64,000 bases of DNA, taken from assembly GCF_000430825.1 (NCBI RefSeq), contig NZ_AUMT01000001.1, positions 56,497-120,496 of the forward strand, in the 5' to 3' direction. The number at the start of each line of letters is the position of its first letter. Position 1 is the first letter of the stretch. A program made the position numbers and the translations under genes. Below, in pieces: positions 8,665 to 20,730 of the stretch. The DNA comes from Chryseobacterium daeguense DSM 19388 (lineage in GTDB: Bacteria; Bacteroidota; Bacteroidia; Flavobacteriales; Weeksellaceae). The notes under the pieces are model-generated. The model was given only the letters and a program-made list of their open reading frames with translations, ran no database searches and was not told where the DNA came from.

Positions 8665-8672
8665 TACCTTTG
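8665..8672 (+). promoter_or_regulatory. -7 promoter element of pnp
   Basis: TACCTTTG matches TAnnTTTG and is followed by CATC, where transcription would begin. No good TTG is found at the expected distance upstream, so only the -7 element is called. Confidence 0.5.
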
Positions 8673-8740
8673 CATCGAAAATTTAAAAAGTTTAAATAAT
8701 TAATCGTACTCAATACGGAGTACAAGAGACGAAAAATTTT

Positions 8741-10984
8741 ATGAGTATACCTCAAGCGTTTACAGAAATGATTACTCTTGCAGACGGCAGAGAAATCACC
8801 ATTGAAACAGGGAAGTTGGCAAAGCAGGCCGATGGATCTGTGGTAGTTAAGATGGGCGGAACAATGCTTTTAGCAACTGTTGTAGCCAATAAAGAAGCAA
8901 ATCCAGGTGTAGACTTTTTACCATTAACAGTAGATTACAGAGAAAAATTCTATGCAGGTGGAAAAATTCCCGGGAATTTTTTCCGTAGAGAGGCAAGACC
9001 TTCGGATCAGGAAATTCTGACGATGCGTCTTGTAGACAGGGTATTGCGACCGCTTTTCCCTGAAGATTTCCATGCTGAAGTTCAGGTAATGATTTCCTTA
9101 CTTTCTTATGACGGAAAGTCAATTCCTGATGATTTGGCAGGTTTGGCGGCATCTGCTGCGATTGCCATTACCGATATTCCTTTCAACGGGCCTATGTCTG
9201 AAGTAAGAGTTGTGAGATTTGACGGACAGCTTTCTATTAACCCAAGCTTTGAAGAACTTAAAAATTCTGAGCTTGATATCATGGTAGGAGCTACGAAAGA
9301 TTCTATCGTAATGGTAGAAGGGGAGATGAAGGAGATTTCTGAGCAGGAAATGCTGGAAGCTATCATCTTCGGTCATGGTGAGATCAAAAAACAAATCGAA
9401 GCACAGGAAAGGCTGGCTGAGAAAGTAGGAAAAGCTTTCCCAAAGAGAGAATATTCCCACGAAGTTCACGACGAAGCGATCCGCGAAAAAGTATGGAAAG
9501 AATGCTATGATAAAGTATATGAAGTAGCAAAAACTCCATCAAATAAAGAAGAAAGACACGAAAAATTCAAGGCTGTTCTTGATGAATTCTTAGCGCAATA
9601 TGTAGATAATGCAGAAGAATTGGAAAGAGTAACACCTTTCGTGAAAGTATACTATCATGATGTAGAGAAAGAAGCGATGCGTCAGATGATTTTGGAAGAC
9701 AATATACGTCTTGACGGTCGTGATCCTCAGACGATCCGCCCGATCTGGTCAGAGATTGACTATCTTCCGGGAGCTCACGGATCTGCTGTATTTACGAGAG
9801 GGGAAACTCAATCGTTAACAGCTGTAACGTTAGGTTCGGTAAAAGATGCCAACATGGTTGACAGCGTAATGTCGCAGCACGACGAAAAATTCTTCCTACA
9901 TTACAATTTCCCTCCGTTCTCAACAGGTGAAGCAAGACCTTTAAGAGGTACTTCAAGAAGAGAAGTAGGACACGGAAACCTGGCACAGAGAGCTTTACAG
10001 GCTGTAATTCCTGCTGAAAATCCTTACACTATCAGAATTGTTTCCGATATTCTTGAATCAAACGGTTCGTCTTCAATGGCAACGGTTTGCGCAGGAACAT
10101 TGGCTTTGATGGATGCTGGTGTACAGATTACAAAACCTGTTTCAGGTATTGCAATGGGATTGATCACGGATACAAAATCCGGTAAATTTACGGTACTTTC
10201 TGATATCTTAGGAGATGAAGATCACCTTGGGGATATGGACTTTAAAGTGACGGGAACTGCAGACGGTATCACAGCGTGCCAGATGGATATCAAAATCCAG
10301 GGGCTTTCTATGGATATCATGGAAAAAGCTTTGATGCAGGCTAAAGATGGAAGATTACATATCTTAAATAAAATCACGGAAACTATTTCTGAACCAAGAG
10401 CAGACGTAAAACCTCACGCTCCGAAAATGGTAGTAATGGAAATCCCGAAAGATTTCATCGGTGCAGTAATCGGGCCTGGTGGAAAAATCATTCAGCAGTT
10501 ACAGAAAGATACGGATACGGTTATTGCTATTGAAGAACAAGGCGAAATCGGACGTATCGAGATTGCAGGAACTGACAGAGAAAAAATCAATAATGCTGTT
10601 GCTAAGATCAATGAAATTACTTTCGTACCTGTAGTAGGCGAAGTTTACAAAGGTAAAGTAGTGAAAGTAATGGATTTCGGAGCTTTTGTAGCAATTGCTA
10701 AAGGTACTGAAGGACTTCTTCATATCTCAGAAATTGAATGGTCTCGTTTAGATAAAGTTCCTTATGCAGAAGGTGATGAAGTGGAAGTGAAGTTCATGGG
10801 TTATGATGACCGTAAGAAAATGAAACTTTCAAGAAAAGTTCTTTTACCTAGACCTCCAAGACCGGAAGGAAAACCAAGACCGGAAGGCCAGGGAAGACCT
10901 AACGACAGACCAAACAGACCGGAAGGACAAAAACCTCAGGGTGAAAAGCCTGCGGATCATCAAAATCCTCCGACTGAAGCTTAA
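8741..10984 (+). CDS. pnp: Polynucleotide phosphorylase
   Basis: PNPase, the phosphorolytic 3'-5' exoribonuclease of mRNA decay, 747 residues. The domains run in the family order: first RNase PH core (about 10-220), helical domain, second RNase PH core (about 320-540, with [23 protein letters not shown]), KH domain with GPGGKI, and S1 domain ([18 protein letters not shown]). After S1 comes a low-complexity tail of about 40 residues rich in Arg-Pro-Glu-Gly repeats ([21 protein letters not shown]), a disordered and probably RNA- or protein-binding extension. It is separated from rpsO, its usual neighbour. Confidence 0.97.
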   Translation: MSIPQAFTEMITLADGREITIETGKLAKQADGSVVVKMGGTMLLATVVANKEANPGVDFLPLTVDYREKFYAGGKIPGNFFRREARPSDQEILTMRLVDRVLRPLFPEDFHAEVQVMISLLSYDGKSIPDDLAGLAASAAIAITDIPFNGPMSEVRVVRFDGQLSINPSFEELKNSELDIMVGATKDSIVMVEGEMKEISEQEMLEAIIFGHGEIKKQIEAQERLAEKVGKAFPKREYSHEVHDEAIREKVWKECYDKVYEVAKTPSNKEERHEKFKAVLDEFLAQYVDNAEELERVTPFVKVYYHDVEKEAMRQMILEDNIRLDGRDPQTIRPIWSEIDYLPGAHGSAVFTRGETQSLTAVTLGSVKDANMVDSVMSQHDEKFFLHYNFPPFSTGEARPLRGTSRREVGHGNLAQRALQAVIPAENPYTIRIVSDILESNGSSSMATVCAGTLALMDAGVQITKPVSGIAMGLITDTKSGKFTVLSDILGDEDHLGDMDFKVTGTADGITACQMDIKIQGLSMDIMEKALMQAKDGRLHILNKITETISEPRADVKPHAPKMVVMEIPKDFIGAVIGPGGKIIQQLQKDTDTVIAIEEQGEIGRIEIAGTDREKINNAVAKINEITFVPVVGEVYKGKVVKVMDFGAFVAIAKGTEGLLHISEIEWSRLDKVPYAEGDEVEVKFMGYDDRKKMKLSRKVLLPRPPRPEGKPRPEGQGRPNDRPNRPEGQKPQGEKPADHQNPPTEA

Positions 10985-11005
10985 GAACATTAAATTCTTA
11001 TATAA

Positions 11006-11043
11006 AAAATCCCTCAAAGTAATTTTTGAGGGATTTTATTTTT
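11006..11043. terminator. Bidirectional terminator, pnp / TonB receptor
   Basis: A 13-bp stem AAAATCCCTCAAA/TTTGAGGGATTTT followed on the plus strand by ATTTTT. It lies between convergent genes and has A/T runs on both sides, so it can serve both. Confidence 0.85.
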
Positions 11044-11054
11044 GCTTAATAATT

Positions 11055-13492
11055 CTATCCGTTTCCGATTCTCTGTTTCAAATCTTCCGCGCCGCCCGTC
11101 TTTCTTGGCTGCCCGGTTTTTCCGGAACCAAAATTATAGGTGTAGGAAAGCGTTGCAACACGCGTATCTCTTCTTACTACAAAGTTTTCTACATAATTTG
11201 AATAAACATTTCTCGCCTCAGGATTGCTTTTAAGGAAAATATCATTGAAAGAAAATTTCAGCGTGCTGTTATTTTTAAATTTCTTCTGAGCACCAATATT
11301 TACAGACCACATTGGTTTCAGGAACATGTAAGCGTACACTTCTTTTGCCTTATAATTTCCTGTAAGCTCGGCAGAAAACCCGTTTCCTAGTTTAAAAGAG
11401 TTGATACTGTTGATATCAAAGGTAAAATTCCCCTGGTTTTTAATGGAAGTATCAGCAATATTTCCCGTATAGCTGCCGTAGTAGAAATTGGCGTTATTGT
11501 TCATATCCCACCATTTAGTCACTTTTACAGGAGCAATAAGATTCAATCCGTAATATGAAGCGGAACTCAGGTTTTCATTAGCCTGAACCACTACAATATT
11601 CCCGTTTTCCACCGTTGGTTTCAGAACATCTGTAATATTATTCTTCGTTTTGCTGTAGCTTAGGGTGGCGAAATATTTATTTTTAAAGCTGTAAGTAAGC
11701 TCATAATTCATCGTAGTTTGTGGATTCAGATCCGGATTTCCTGCCTGGTACGTAGTGAGATCCAGATAGAATTTGAACGGATTCAGCTGTCGGTATGTCG
11801 GTCTGGTAATTCTTCGGCTGAAATTGAGCTCTACTGTATTTTTATCATTCAGATCATAAGAAAAAACAGCGCTTGGAAATAATTGAGTGTAATTCTTTTT
11901 GTTGATCTGATTAGTGGTAATCTGATTCCCTTTCACATTGGTATTTTCCACTCTCAAACCGAAATTTACCTTAAATTTGTCCCAGTTTTTTATTAAATTT
12001 CCATAAATGGCATTAATATTTTCTTCATAAATAAAATGATTCGTTTTAGATTGATCCAAAATCAGGCTTCCTGAACTTGCATTAAAAAACTGAAGATCGT
12101 TATCTGCTTTTACAAAACTTGTTTTAATTCCGGTTTCTAATTTCCAGTTCTTTTTGAAAACTTTGGTAAGATCAGATTTCAGGGAATAAATGTTCAGATT
12201 TCCGTCTAAATCTCCTTTCAGGTTATAAGGATTGGGAGCCAGGGAAGTTGAAGGTACAGGATTTCCGTTTACATCAAAATTACGGGTAATAAAATTCTGC
12301 ATGGATGTATTGGAATAATTAATAAAATCCATATCCGTTACAAGCTCCGAACCTAAAGAATCAATCGTAAGCTTATGGTTAAGGTTAAGAGAAACATTTT
12401 TCCAGTGATCGCGGTTGTTGCTTTCTGTATTTGACGTTCCCGAAGGCTGGTAATTGTTATTTAAAATCAAAGTCTCATTATTGCTTGTGGGATCAAACCT
12501 GTTGCTGATAAAACCAACGGAAAATCCAAAGACATTTTTATCATTTGCATAATAATCCATCCCGGCTTTTGCGATGTGGTTCCGGAAATTCATTTTAAGG
12601 AAATTATCCTGTACATAAGCTTTCTGGAAGGCTCCGTTTTCATCGTAAAAATTTCTGTCCAGCATCAGATGGTTAAAAAATTCCCTGTATGCAAAGCTGT
12701 AGTTAGCGAAAAGGTTTACTTTTTTATTCCTGTGATTGATGTTGAAACTGTTGTTGTTTTTAATATATTTTCCGGTTCCCAAAGCTGTTGAAACGCTTCC
12801 GTTTGTTCCTTTTCTCTGATCTTTCTTAAGCTTGATATTAATGATTGAAGTTCCGGCTGCATCATATTTTGATGAAGGATTGGTGATGAATTCCACTTTC
12901 TCTACACTTGCAGATGGAATTCCGCGAAGATAGTTAGCAAGGTCGGTTCCGGTCATCGGTGTGTTTTTTCCGTCGATCTGTACCAGCAAATTTCCCTTTC
13001 CGCGGAGGCTGATATTGTCATTGTTGTCCACTTTCACACCGGGGCTTTTTCAAGTACTTCAAATGCCGAATTTCCGGTGCTTACAATGCTGTTTTCTACA
13101 TTCAGGATCATTTTCCCGTCCTGCCTTTCAATGTAAGGTTTTGTTTTTGTGATTGTTACGGCTTCTATAGCTTTTTCATTCAATGATATTGAAGGAAGGG
13201 TAGTGTCTCCTGTTACCGAAATGTTGTCTGATGCATACGTTTCAGCTCCGTTTCTATTGATTTTAATTGAATAATTTCCCGAAGCAAGATCATTGAAGCT
13301 GAAATTTCCTTTCTGATCTGCAACTTCTGTTTTGACTAATTTATTTTCAGAATTAAATAAATTGATTTCTATCTGATTCATTTTTTCGGAATCAATTTTT
13401 CCGGTTAAGGAAAAGTTCTGCACTGTTTGTGCCTGCAGCATGCTGAAAGCTGAAAGGATCCAAACGAAAATGAGTAAAAATATTCTGGCCAT
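11055..13492 (-). pseudogene. TonB-dependent outer-membrane receptor, frameshifted
   Basis: Two overlapping reading frames form one receptor. The 152-residue N-terminal part (13034-13492) has a signal peptide ending QAQ, a CarboxypepD_reg-like beta domain, and the beginning of the plug up to SAFEVLEKAP. The 660-residue rest (11055-13037) continues VKVDNNDNISLRGKG with the plug and a 22-strand-type barrel of the OMP_b-brl_3 class, ending in aromatic beta-strands. Adding one C in the run at about 13037 (GCCCC before GGTGTG) restores a single frame of about 810 residues. Such proteins take up siderophores, B12 or peptides with TonB energy. The substrate is unknown. A MarR regulator precedes it by 5 bases and probably controls it. 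Confidence 0.85.
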
Positions 13493-13497
13493 TGTGT

Positions 13498-13938
13498 TTA
13501 TTTATTAGGATTAATACAATTTTTTGATATTGTAAGCAAAGCGGAATTCATGATTTCAAGCATTTCTTCCGAAATGCCGTTCAATGCGGTTTTCCTGTTT
13601 TCTTCTACAAGATGCTGGACTTTCTTAATGATTTCCTTTCCGGATTCTGTGACTTCCAGATTGGTCTTCCGGCGGTCTTCTGTATGGGTGTTTCTTGTAA
13701 TATATTCTGATTTTACAAGCAATTCAATGATTCTCGTTACGGAAGCATTGTCTTTAAAAACAATATCCCCGATTTCGTTTTGTGTGATTCCCGGGTTTTC
13801 AAGAATAGCTTTAATAATTAGCCATTGGTCAATCGTTATATTAAAATTATTCGCCTTTAATTGTCTCTGGGCATAATTTCTATAGGTTCGGATGGCTTTA
13901 TCCAGATTATAGAATATGATTGAGTCTAATTTTTCCAT
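13498..13938 (-). CDS. MarR-family transcriptional regulator
   Basis: A 146-residue winged-helix regulator. A dimerisation helix is followed by the HTH (ITIDQWLIIKAILENPGITQNEIGDIVFKDNASVTRIIELL), the wing HTEDRRKTNLEVTESG with the conserved DRR, and a C-terminal dimerisation helix. It lies 5 bases upstream of the TonB receptor on the same strand, the usual arrangement of a local repressor with its target. A perfect 14-base palindrome 38 bases upstream of its ATG is a candidate operator. Confidence 0.9.
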   Translation of the reverse strand: MEKLDSIIFYNLDKAIRTYRNYAQRQLKANNFNITIDQWLIIKAILENPGITQNEIGDIVFKDNASVTRIIELLVKSEYITRNTHTEDRRKTNLEVTESGKEIIKKVQHLVEENRKTALNGISEEMLEIMNSALLTISKNCINPNK

Positions 13939-13976
13939 GATAATTTTTTAGTTAAATTTAAAATGATTTATCAAAC

Positions 13977-13990
13977 ATTGATATATCAAT
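13977..13990. promoter_or_regulatory. Candidate MarR operator
   Basis: The perfect palindrome ATTGATATATCAAT lies 38-52 bases upstream of the marR-like start. MarR proteins commonly bind AT-rich palindromes of this kind in their own promoter. The assignment is inference. Confidence 0.45.
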
Positions 13991-14114
13991 TAATAAGTTG
14001 ATGAAGTTTAAAATTTGTTACAAAGAGGCTGAAAATTTTGAAAAAATAATTGTGATTCATAAAATGAATTGAAATTCAATTAATTAAAATGCCACCAGTT
14101 CGGTGAATTTTTCG

Positions 14115-14327
14115 TATATTTGTATATAATTAATAAAAAGGTCTCTGCCTTTGCTTCTCTGTAAAGTTTAGAATTTCAATTTTTTTCTCTCCAGTTTTTG
14201 CTTTTCAGCTGACATTTTTTAATAGTTTCCATGGCCTGAAAGATGGATCCGGAACATTAAAAAGCTTTTTATTTCTTTTCATTCCGAAAAGTGAACTCAT
14301 TGAATAACAATTAATTTACAAGTATAT
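14115..14327 (+). promoter_or_regulatory. Promoter and long 5' leader of the cold-shock gene
   Basis: TATATTTG at 14115-14122 is a good -7 element. If used, it gives a leader of about 200 bases before the cold-shock-domain ORF. Long structured leaders are typical of cold-shock mRNAs in other bacteria. A short hairpin (TTTTCATTC CGAAAAGTGAA area, 14276-14296) lies near the start codon. The 390-base gap from 13939 otherwise holds only the MarR palindrome. Confidence 0.45.
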
Positions 14328-14762
14328 ATGGCAGATTCTTTCTCTAAAAAAGAAAATCTTAAGAAAAAAATCGAAAAGCAAAAAGAAAAAGCTCTTAAAC
14401 GTGAAGAGCGTAAATCGAGCAACAACAAAGGAAAAGCTCTGGATGAGATGTTTATGTATGTGGATGCAAACGGCCAGCTTACAACTACGCCGCCGGATGC
14501 CAGTGACAATCCTGAGATTAACGTTGAAGAAATACGTCTGGGTGCAGCACCTATAGAAGCTGAGGAAATCAGAAAATCTGGAATCATCACGTTTTTCAGT
14601 GAAAAAGGGTACGGATTTATTACTGAGGATAAAACAAAAGAAAATGTATTTTTCCACAGCAATAACTGTTCTGAACCTGTAAAAAAAGGAAATAAAGTTT
14701 CTTACGAAAAAGAGAAATCACCAAAAGGTTTTTCTGCAGTAGATATTAAAATTGTAAGATAA
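14328..14762 (+). CDS. Cold-shock-domain protein with basic N-terminal extension
   Basis: A 144-residue protein. Residues about 80-144 form a cold-shock domain with RNP1 KGYGFIT and RNP2 NVFFHSN, binding single-stranded RNA or DNA. Residues 1-45 are a lysine-rich helix (KKENLKKKIEKQKEKALKRE), which may form a coiled coil or add RNA affinity. A linker follows. Classic CspA has only about 70 residues, so this is the extended type seen in Bacteroidota. Its likely role is as an RNA chaperone. It is monocistronic and ends in a strong terminator. Confidence 0.88.
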   Translation: MADSFSKKENLKKKIEKQKEKALKREERKSSNNKGKALDEMFMYVDANGQLTTTPPDASDNPEINVEEIRLGAAPIEAEEIRKSGIITFFSEKGYGFITEDKTKENVFFHSNNCSEPVKKGNKVSYEKEKSPKGFSAVDIKIVR

Positions 14763-14781
14763 ACACACCAATTTATATAGA

Positions 14782-14813
14782 AAAGAGCTCCGTACTTCGG
14801 AGCTCTTTTTTTA
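14782..14813. terminator. Bidirectional terminator
   Basis: A 12-bp perfect stem AAAAGAGCTCCG/CGGAGCTCTTTT with a TACTT loop, followed by TTT. It separates the convergent cold-shock and nucleotidyltransferase genes and has A/T runs on both sides. Confidence 0.9.
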
Positions 14814-14834
14814 TGTTTAGTTAAAAATTTTCAT

Positions 14835-15932
14835 TTAGCTGTTGTATAGATTTTCACGGATTTCCACCAGGATTTTTGTAGTTTTCGAGATATCTGGTGT
14901 TTCCGGAAGAGTAGAAACTAAGTGATAATGCTCAATGGACCGGATCAAGTCTTCTGCTTTCTGCATTACTGCTTCATACGGCCAGTTCCCGGCTTTTATG
15001 TCCAGCAGTTCGTCCCGGTTTTCTACGCAGATATTCAGGAAATTTGTTTTGAAAATCTGTTCACAGGACTGCAAAAGACGGATGGTGTGCATCATATTTT
15101 TGCTGTCATAATTCTGCCCGTGGTTTTGATTGACATTGTAACGGTCTTCATTCCGCTCGGAAACCCATTTCCAATATTCCCGGTAGTCTTTGCAATACGT
15201 AGAGTAGGCATCAAGATTACAGAAGAGATAGGCCAGTGGCTTTTCACCTTTCGGGACCGATGATACGGAAACCTGATTGGCTTCTTCATTCTGGATAATT
15301 CCTTTGTAATTAAGATCCCCCGTTTCATTATAGAAAAGTGCAAACATTCCTTTGGTATTGTCAATGCTTATCAGACCGCATTTTTCCTGAACCAAACCAC
15401 CCCTTCCTTCGGACAGCCCTCCAGATGAGGGGAATTCCTGCAGCCATTTCTTCAACGGAACGGAACCCTGATTCTGCAAAATATAACAGAAATCAAGAAT
15501 GGATTTTCTCTCTTTGTCGATTGGGTTCAGAATCTTTTTGTTGAGTCCTTTTGCTTTTTTGATCTGCGAAATGGCATACCCTGCAAAGGTATCTTTACAT
15601 AATTTGGAAAGAAAATCTTCAGGCTTCAGCAAATCCATTAACGGATTTTTATGCTGAATACAGTCTTCCGGACTCGCCAGAACTTCCAGAATATTCGGAT
15701 TGTTTTTCTGCAATAACTCTACAAATCTCCCGATCTCATAATACGTAATATCATTTGTTTCATTGGAAATCTGCAGAATATAGTTTAAGCCAAAAAAATC
15801 TTCTTTCGGTAAATAATACACTCCTCGGATATCTGTATCCGAGTTTTCCGTTGCGAGCCCGAAAGAGCGGCTTCCGGAGATGGATTGGAAGAGGATGAGG
15901 TTGCGGGATTTTATGTCTTGGATATTAATCAT
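14835..15932 (-). CDS. Nucleotidyltransferase (DNA polymerase beta superfamily), RtcB-island
   Basis: A 365-residue protein with the minimal nucleotidyltransferase core at its N-terminus: G20-S21 in SISGSRSFG and the metal-binding Asp pair D32/D34 in NSDTDIRG. The long helical C-terminal part includes the HTIRLLQSCEQI helix. Enzymes with this core add nucleotides to RNA, protein or small molecules. Linkage to rtcB suggests work on damaged RNA ends, but this is inference. Around residues 166-181 the stretch FPSSGGLSEGRGGLV looks like an in-frame insertion of a palindromic intergenic repeat. The core motifs are intact. Confidence 0.8.
   Translation of the reverse strand: MINIQDIKSRNLILFQSISGSRSFGLATENSDTDIRGVYYLPKEDFFGLNYILQISNETNDITYYEIGRFVELLQKNNPNILEVLASPEDCIQHKNPLMDLLKPEDFLSKLCKDTFAGYAISQIKKAKGLNKKILNPIDKERKSILDFCYILQNQGSVPLKKWLQEFPSSGGLSEGRGGLVQEKCGLISIDNTKGMFALFYNETGDLNYKGIIQNEEANQVSVSSVPKGEKPLAYLFCNLDAYSTYCKDYREYWKWVSERNEDRYNVNQNHGQNYDSKNMMHTIRLLQSCEQIFKTNFLNICVENRDELLDIKAGNWPYEAVMQKAEDLIRSIEHYHLVSTLPETPDISKTTKILVEIRENLYNS
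15389..15434. repeat. Palindromic repeat-like insert inside the nucleotidyltransferase gene
   Basis: A GC-rich segment with the self-complementary pieces CCCCTC/GAGGG and CCTTCC/GGAAGG, unlike the surrounding codons. It keeps the frame and encodes a Gly/Ser-rich loop. It resembles palindromic intergenic repeats I associate with Bacteroidota genomes. No second copy is seen in this window. Confidence 0.4.
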
Positions 15933-16006
15933 ATTTGCATCATTTTATCATAGTGACTTTTACCGCCTATTTTTTCAAATAATAGTTCGAAAGTTTTTAA
16001 TGCAAC

Positions 16007-18198
16007 TTATTTAGATTCATCAGAGATTCTTGTAAAATAAATTTCATCATTTGTAGATACACTATGGCTTCCATCTTGCATTTCAGAAATTAATGCTGTA
16101 ATGATTAAGTTCTCTGAACTTTCTTCAGGTGTATCTTCTCGCAGGCTCCATAAATCAACACCATTTATTAGTCCCATAAAATTTCCGTAGCTTTCAACAA
16201 TTCTACGCATATTATTCATAAGAGATATTGAAATTTTTTGAGAATTATCTTTTTTGATTTCCTGCCATAATAATTGATAATCGTTGAATGCAACATTTTC
16301 ATATTTGGTAATTCTTTCTATAACAGAAGTATTATTTGTTTTTTTTAGATTAAAATAAGAGGTTGAATTACATATTCTTTTACCAAAATATAAAGCTACC
16401 TCTTTATAGAAGAAAATGTTATGTGTTAAGATAAAAACTTGTTCTATATTTTCATTTTTTAATTGATCAATGAAATTATTTCCTTGTTGATCTTTTCCTT
16501 TCCCTTTTTTTGCAATTAGCCTTCTAATTAAAGTTGAAACAAAAAACAAAACTTGACTATCCATACTTGATACTGGATCATCAATTATAATAATTTTCTT
16601 TTTTGAGGAATTATCAGTATCATTTGTTCCAAGACATAATTGATAAAAATATAAAAATGCTATAAAATTTTTTTCTCCTTCACTTAATGTTTTAAAGATA
16701 TGATTATTCGAGGTTTCTCCTTCTCGCAAAATAAAATATTTGATGATATTATTTTCAGATTCTTTTCTTTCAATTTTAAATCCTGTAAAATTATTTTTTA
16801 ATAGCAAATCATTTATATTATCAACAGCTTTTTGAGTGTTAATTGTTTGGCTTTGCCATTCTTTAATTTTATCTTTTGATTCAATTTTTTGATTTTTAAA
16901 AGTATCAATTTCTGCTTTTAATTTTTCTAATTTTTCAAGACTGTAATTATCCGCAATCTTAAAAGAATTGATTTTGTCTTTAACCTGATAGGAAATATAC
17001 TCCATATTTCATCTGTTAATTCTTGTTGGTTTTGTTCTTTGTTGTCAATTTCTTTATTATGAATTCTAATATTTTCGTTGACTTTTTCAATTTCGATTTT
17101 AAATAATTCAATAGTTTCTAACTTTTTCTTTTCATTAGGATTATCAATTTTAGCCTGAATTTCTTTTTCATTTTTATTCAAAATCTTTGTTAGTTGATTT
17201 TGTATTTTTAGGATATCAAACTTAACCAAATCTGAATCTGTTAAAGCTTTCAATGTTGAATCAAAAGAGGAAGTTTTGTTAACATAATTAGAATATAATT
17301 CTTTAAGATTTTTAATTTTTTCTTCTCTTGTAGTATCAAAATAACTTTCAAATTGCTTTAATAAATCTTTATCAATTGTTTGTTTCTGACAGAAAGGGCA
17401 ATCTTGAATTTCTTTTTCCTTATTCAAAAAATTAATTCCTTGTTGAACCCAAGCACTATTGTTTAATTTATTAATAATAAAAGCAATAGGAACATCATTA
17501 CTTCCTAAAATAATTTCTTCTAAAGCATTATTAAGTTCTTTTTCTAAATCAAGTATTTCATTAAAATAATTAACGGAAATATTATTCTCTATTTTAACTA
17601 ATTCTTCTAAATAGTATTTTTTATATTTTTCAGAAATATAATTTAAGTTTTGTGAAGTGTATTCTGTATTGTTTATTTCAACAAGTTTTTCATAAAAAGG
17701 ATCTTTTCTTCCTCCTAAATTTATTTTGTTAAAGTTCTCTTGAAATTGCCTATTGTAACTCCAGCAATCTTCTACTATATTAACATACTCTTGCTTTTTT
17801 GAATTTTCAAGCTTTTGTTTTTCTTCATCTTTATCTAAAATTGATTTTTCAATGTTTTGTAATGTTAAATATTCATTTTTTATATTTTCATCAATTTCTT
17901 CATTCTTTTCATCCAGTGAAAAAATTCCGGATAGTTCAGTTTTGATGTAAAAGTTATTTTGCACAAAATCGGAATCAAATACAATTATTTCTTCTTCACT
18001 TCGATTAAAAGCATTAATAGAGCATTTATTGAAGGGGCTTACGAGAACTTCGTTTTGAGAAAGATTATAAAATAAACGCGCAATTGTAGACTTTCCAGAA
18101 CCATTATTACCAAAAAAGAAATTTACTTTTTTGAGATCATTTATTTCAGTAAGGTTTTTATAGGTGGCAACTTGATTAAGTTCAATTCTTGTTATCAT
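16007..18198 (-). pseudogene. Zinc-hook AAA ATPase of the PrrC/RloC type (AAA_13), frameshifted
   Basis: Two overlapping frames make one protein of about 729 residues. The N-part (16927-18198) has Walker A GNNGSGKST (30-38), a long coiled coil, and CPFC (267-270), a zinc-hook-like motif as in RloC and Rad50. The C-part (16007-17005) has the ABC signature LSEGE, Walker B IIIIDDPVSSMDS and H-loop THN. It ends in a domain with NNMRRIVES and GSHS; the spacing R-x3-E-x42-H recalls the Arg-Glu-His triad of PrrC-type anticodon nucleases. The frames join near 17000, where one added A (TGG AAG TAT) restores EIWKYISYQV. The region is visibly more AT-rich than its neighbours and splits an rtcB/nucleotidyltransferase cluster, so lateral gain is likely. 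Confidence 0.8.
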
Positions 18199-18279
18199 AA
18201 GTTGAAGGTTATTAATAGTTTACTGTAAATATAATATGAATAGTATAAAAAACGACTACGGATTCCCGTAATCGCTTAT

Positions 18280-18912
<633 letters not shown>

Positions 18913-19044
18913 GTTTTCGTTGTTTTTTTGGTTAAAAATAAAGGCGCAACTTGTTTAAAAACTTTCTGCTTTAAGGCACAATGATTTTATCTTCGATAAA
19001 ATTACATTTGCATGAAAAACTTTGATTCTTAATTTACTTTAATG

Positions 19045-19246
19045 AGACTTAGGAAAATGGAGCGTTAAGAAAATTAAAAGTTAATCCGTTAAAAAATTTC
19101 CACTGTTTGAAGCGCGACCAAAATCTTGAACCGAAGAACAATCTTAAATTCGCGCAAGTTTTGGGAATTTTAGGATTAACTTTTAATTTTTAGCGGAAGT
19201 TTCTAAGTCTTGAATTTTTGTTTCTTTTGTTTCAAGACAAAAGAAA
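19045..19246. repeat. About 200-base dispersed long palindrome, copy 1
   Basis: A large imperfect palindrome. Outer arms are GACTTAG/CTAAGTC (19045-19051, 19203-19209). Inner arms are a perfect 18-bp pair (19070-19087 with 19173-19190). At the end lies GTCTTGAA/TTCAAGAC (19207-19214, 19231-19238) overlapping a TTTCTTTTG/CAAAAGAAA pair. It directly follows the rtcB stop codon on the minus strand. A diverged copy at 33801-33960 follows tyrA in the same way. The rest of the gene-free stretch 18913-19044 holds nothing I recognise. Confidence 0.8.
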
Positions 19247-19248
19247 TA

Positions 19249-20631
<1,383 letters not shown>

Positions 20632-20682
20632 TTATTGTTTCATTTTGTTGATGCAAAGTAAGAATACAAGTGTGCAATCTTT

Positions 20683-20713
20683 TTGCGTAGTTGAATTTAT
20701 TTGAATATTTTTG
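20683..20713 (+). promoter_or_regulatory. Promoter of the HopJ-like gene
   Basis: TTG at 20683-20685, 20 bases, then TATTTTTG at 20706-20713, 18 bases before the ATG. Confidence 0.6.
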
Positions 20714-20730
20714 AATAAAATTATTAAAAA

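Larger units (their letters stand above)
8256..8740. other. Long AT-rich intergenic region between divergent permease and pnp
   Basis: About 480 bases without a gene, very AT-rich in the centre (8400-8640). It holds a promoter for the permease on the left (8377-8407) and a -7 element for pnp on the right (8665-8672). I see no ORF, riboswitch or repeat family in it. The pnp mRNA would have a leader of about 60 bases. Confidence 0.6.

Noticed and set aside
9119..9469. Minus-strand frames inside pnp
   Set aside because: Low-complexity shadow frames opposite a conserved essential gene; no signals of their own.
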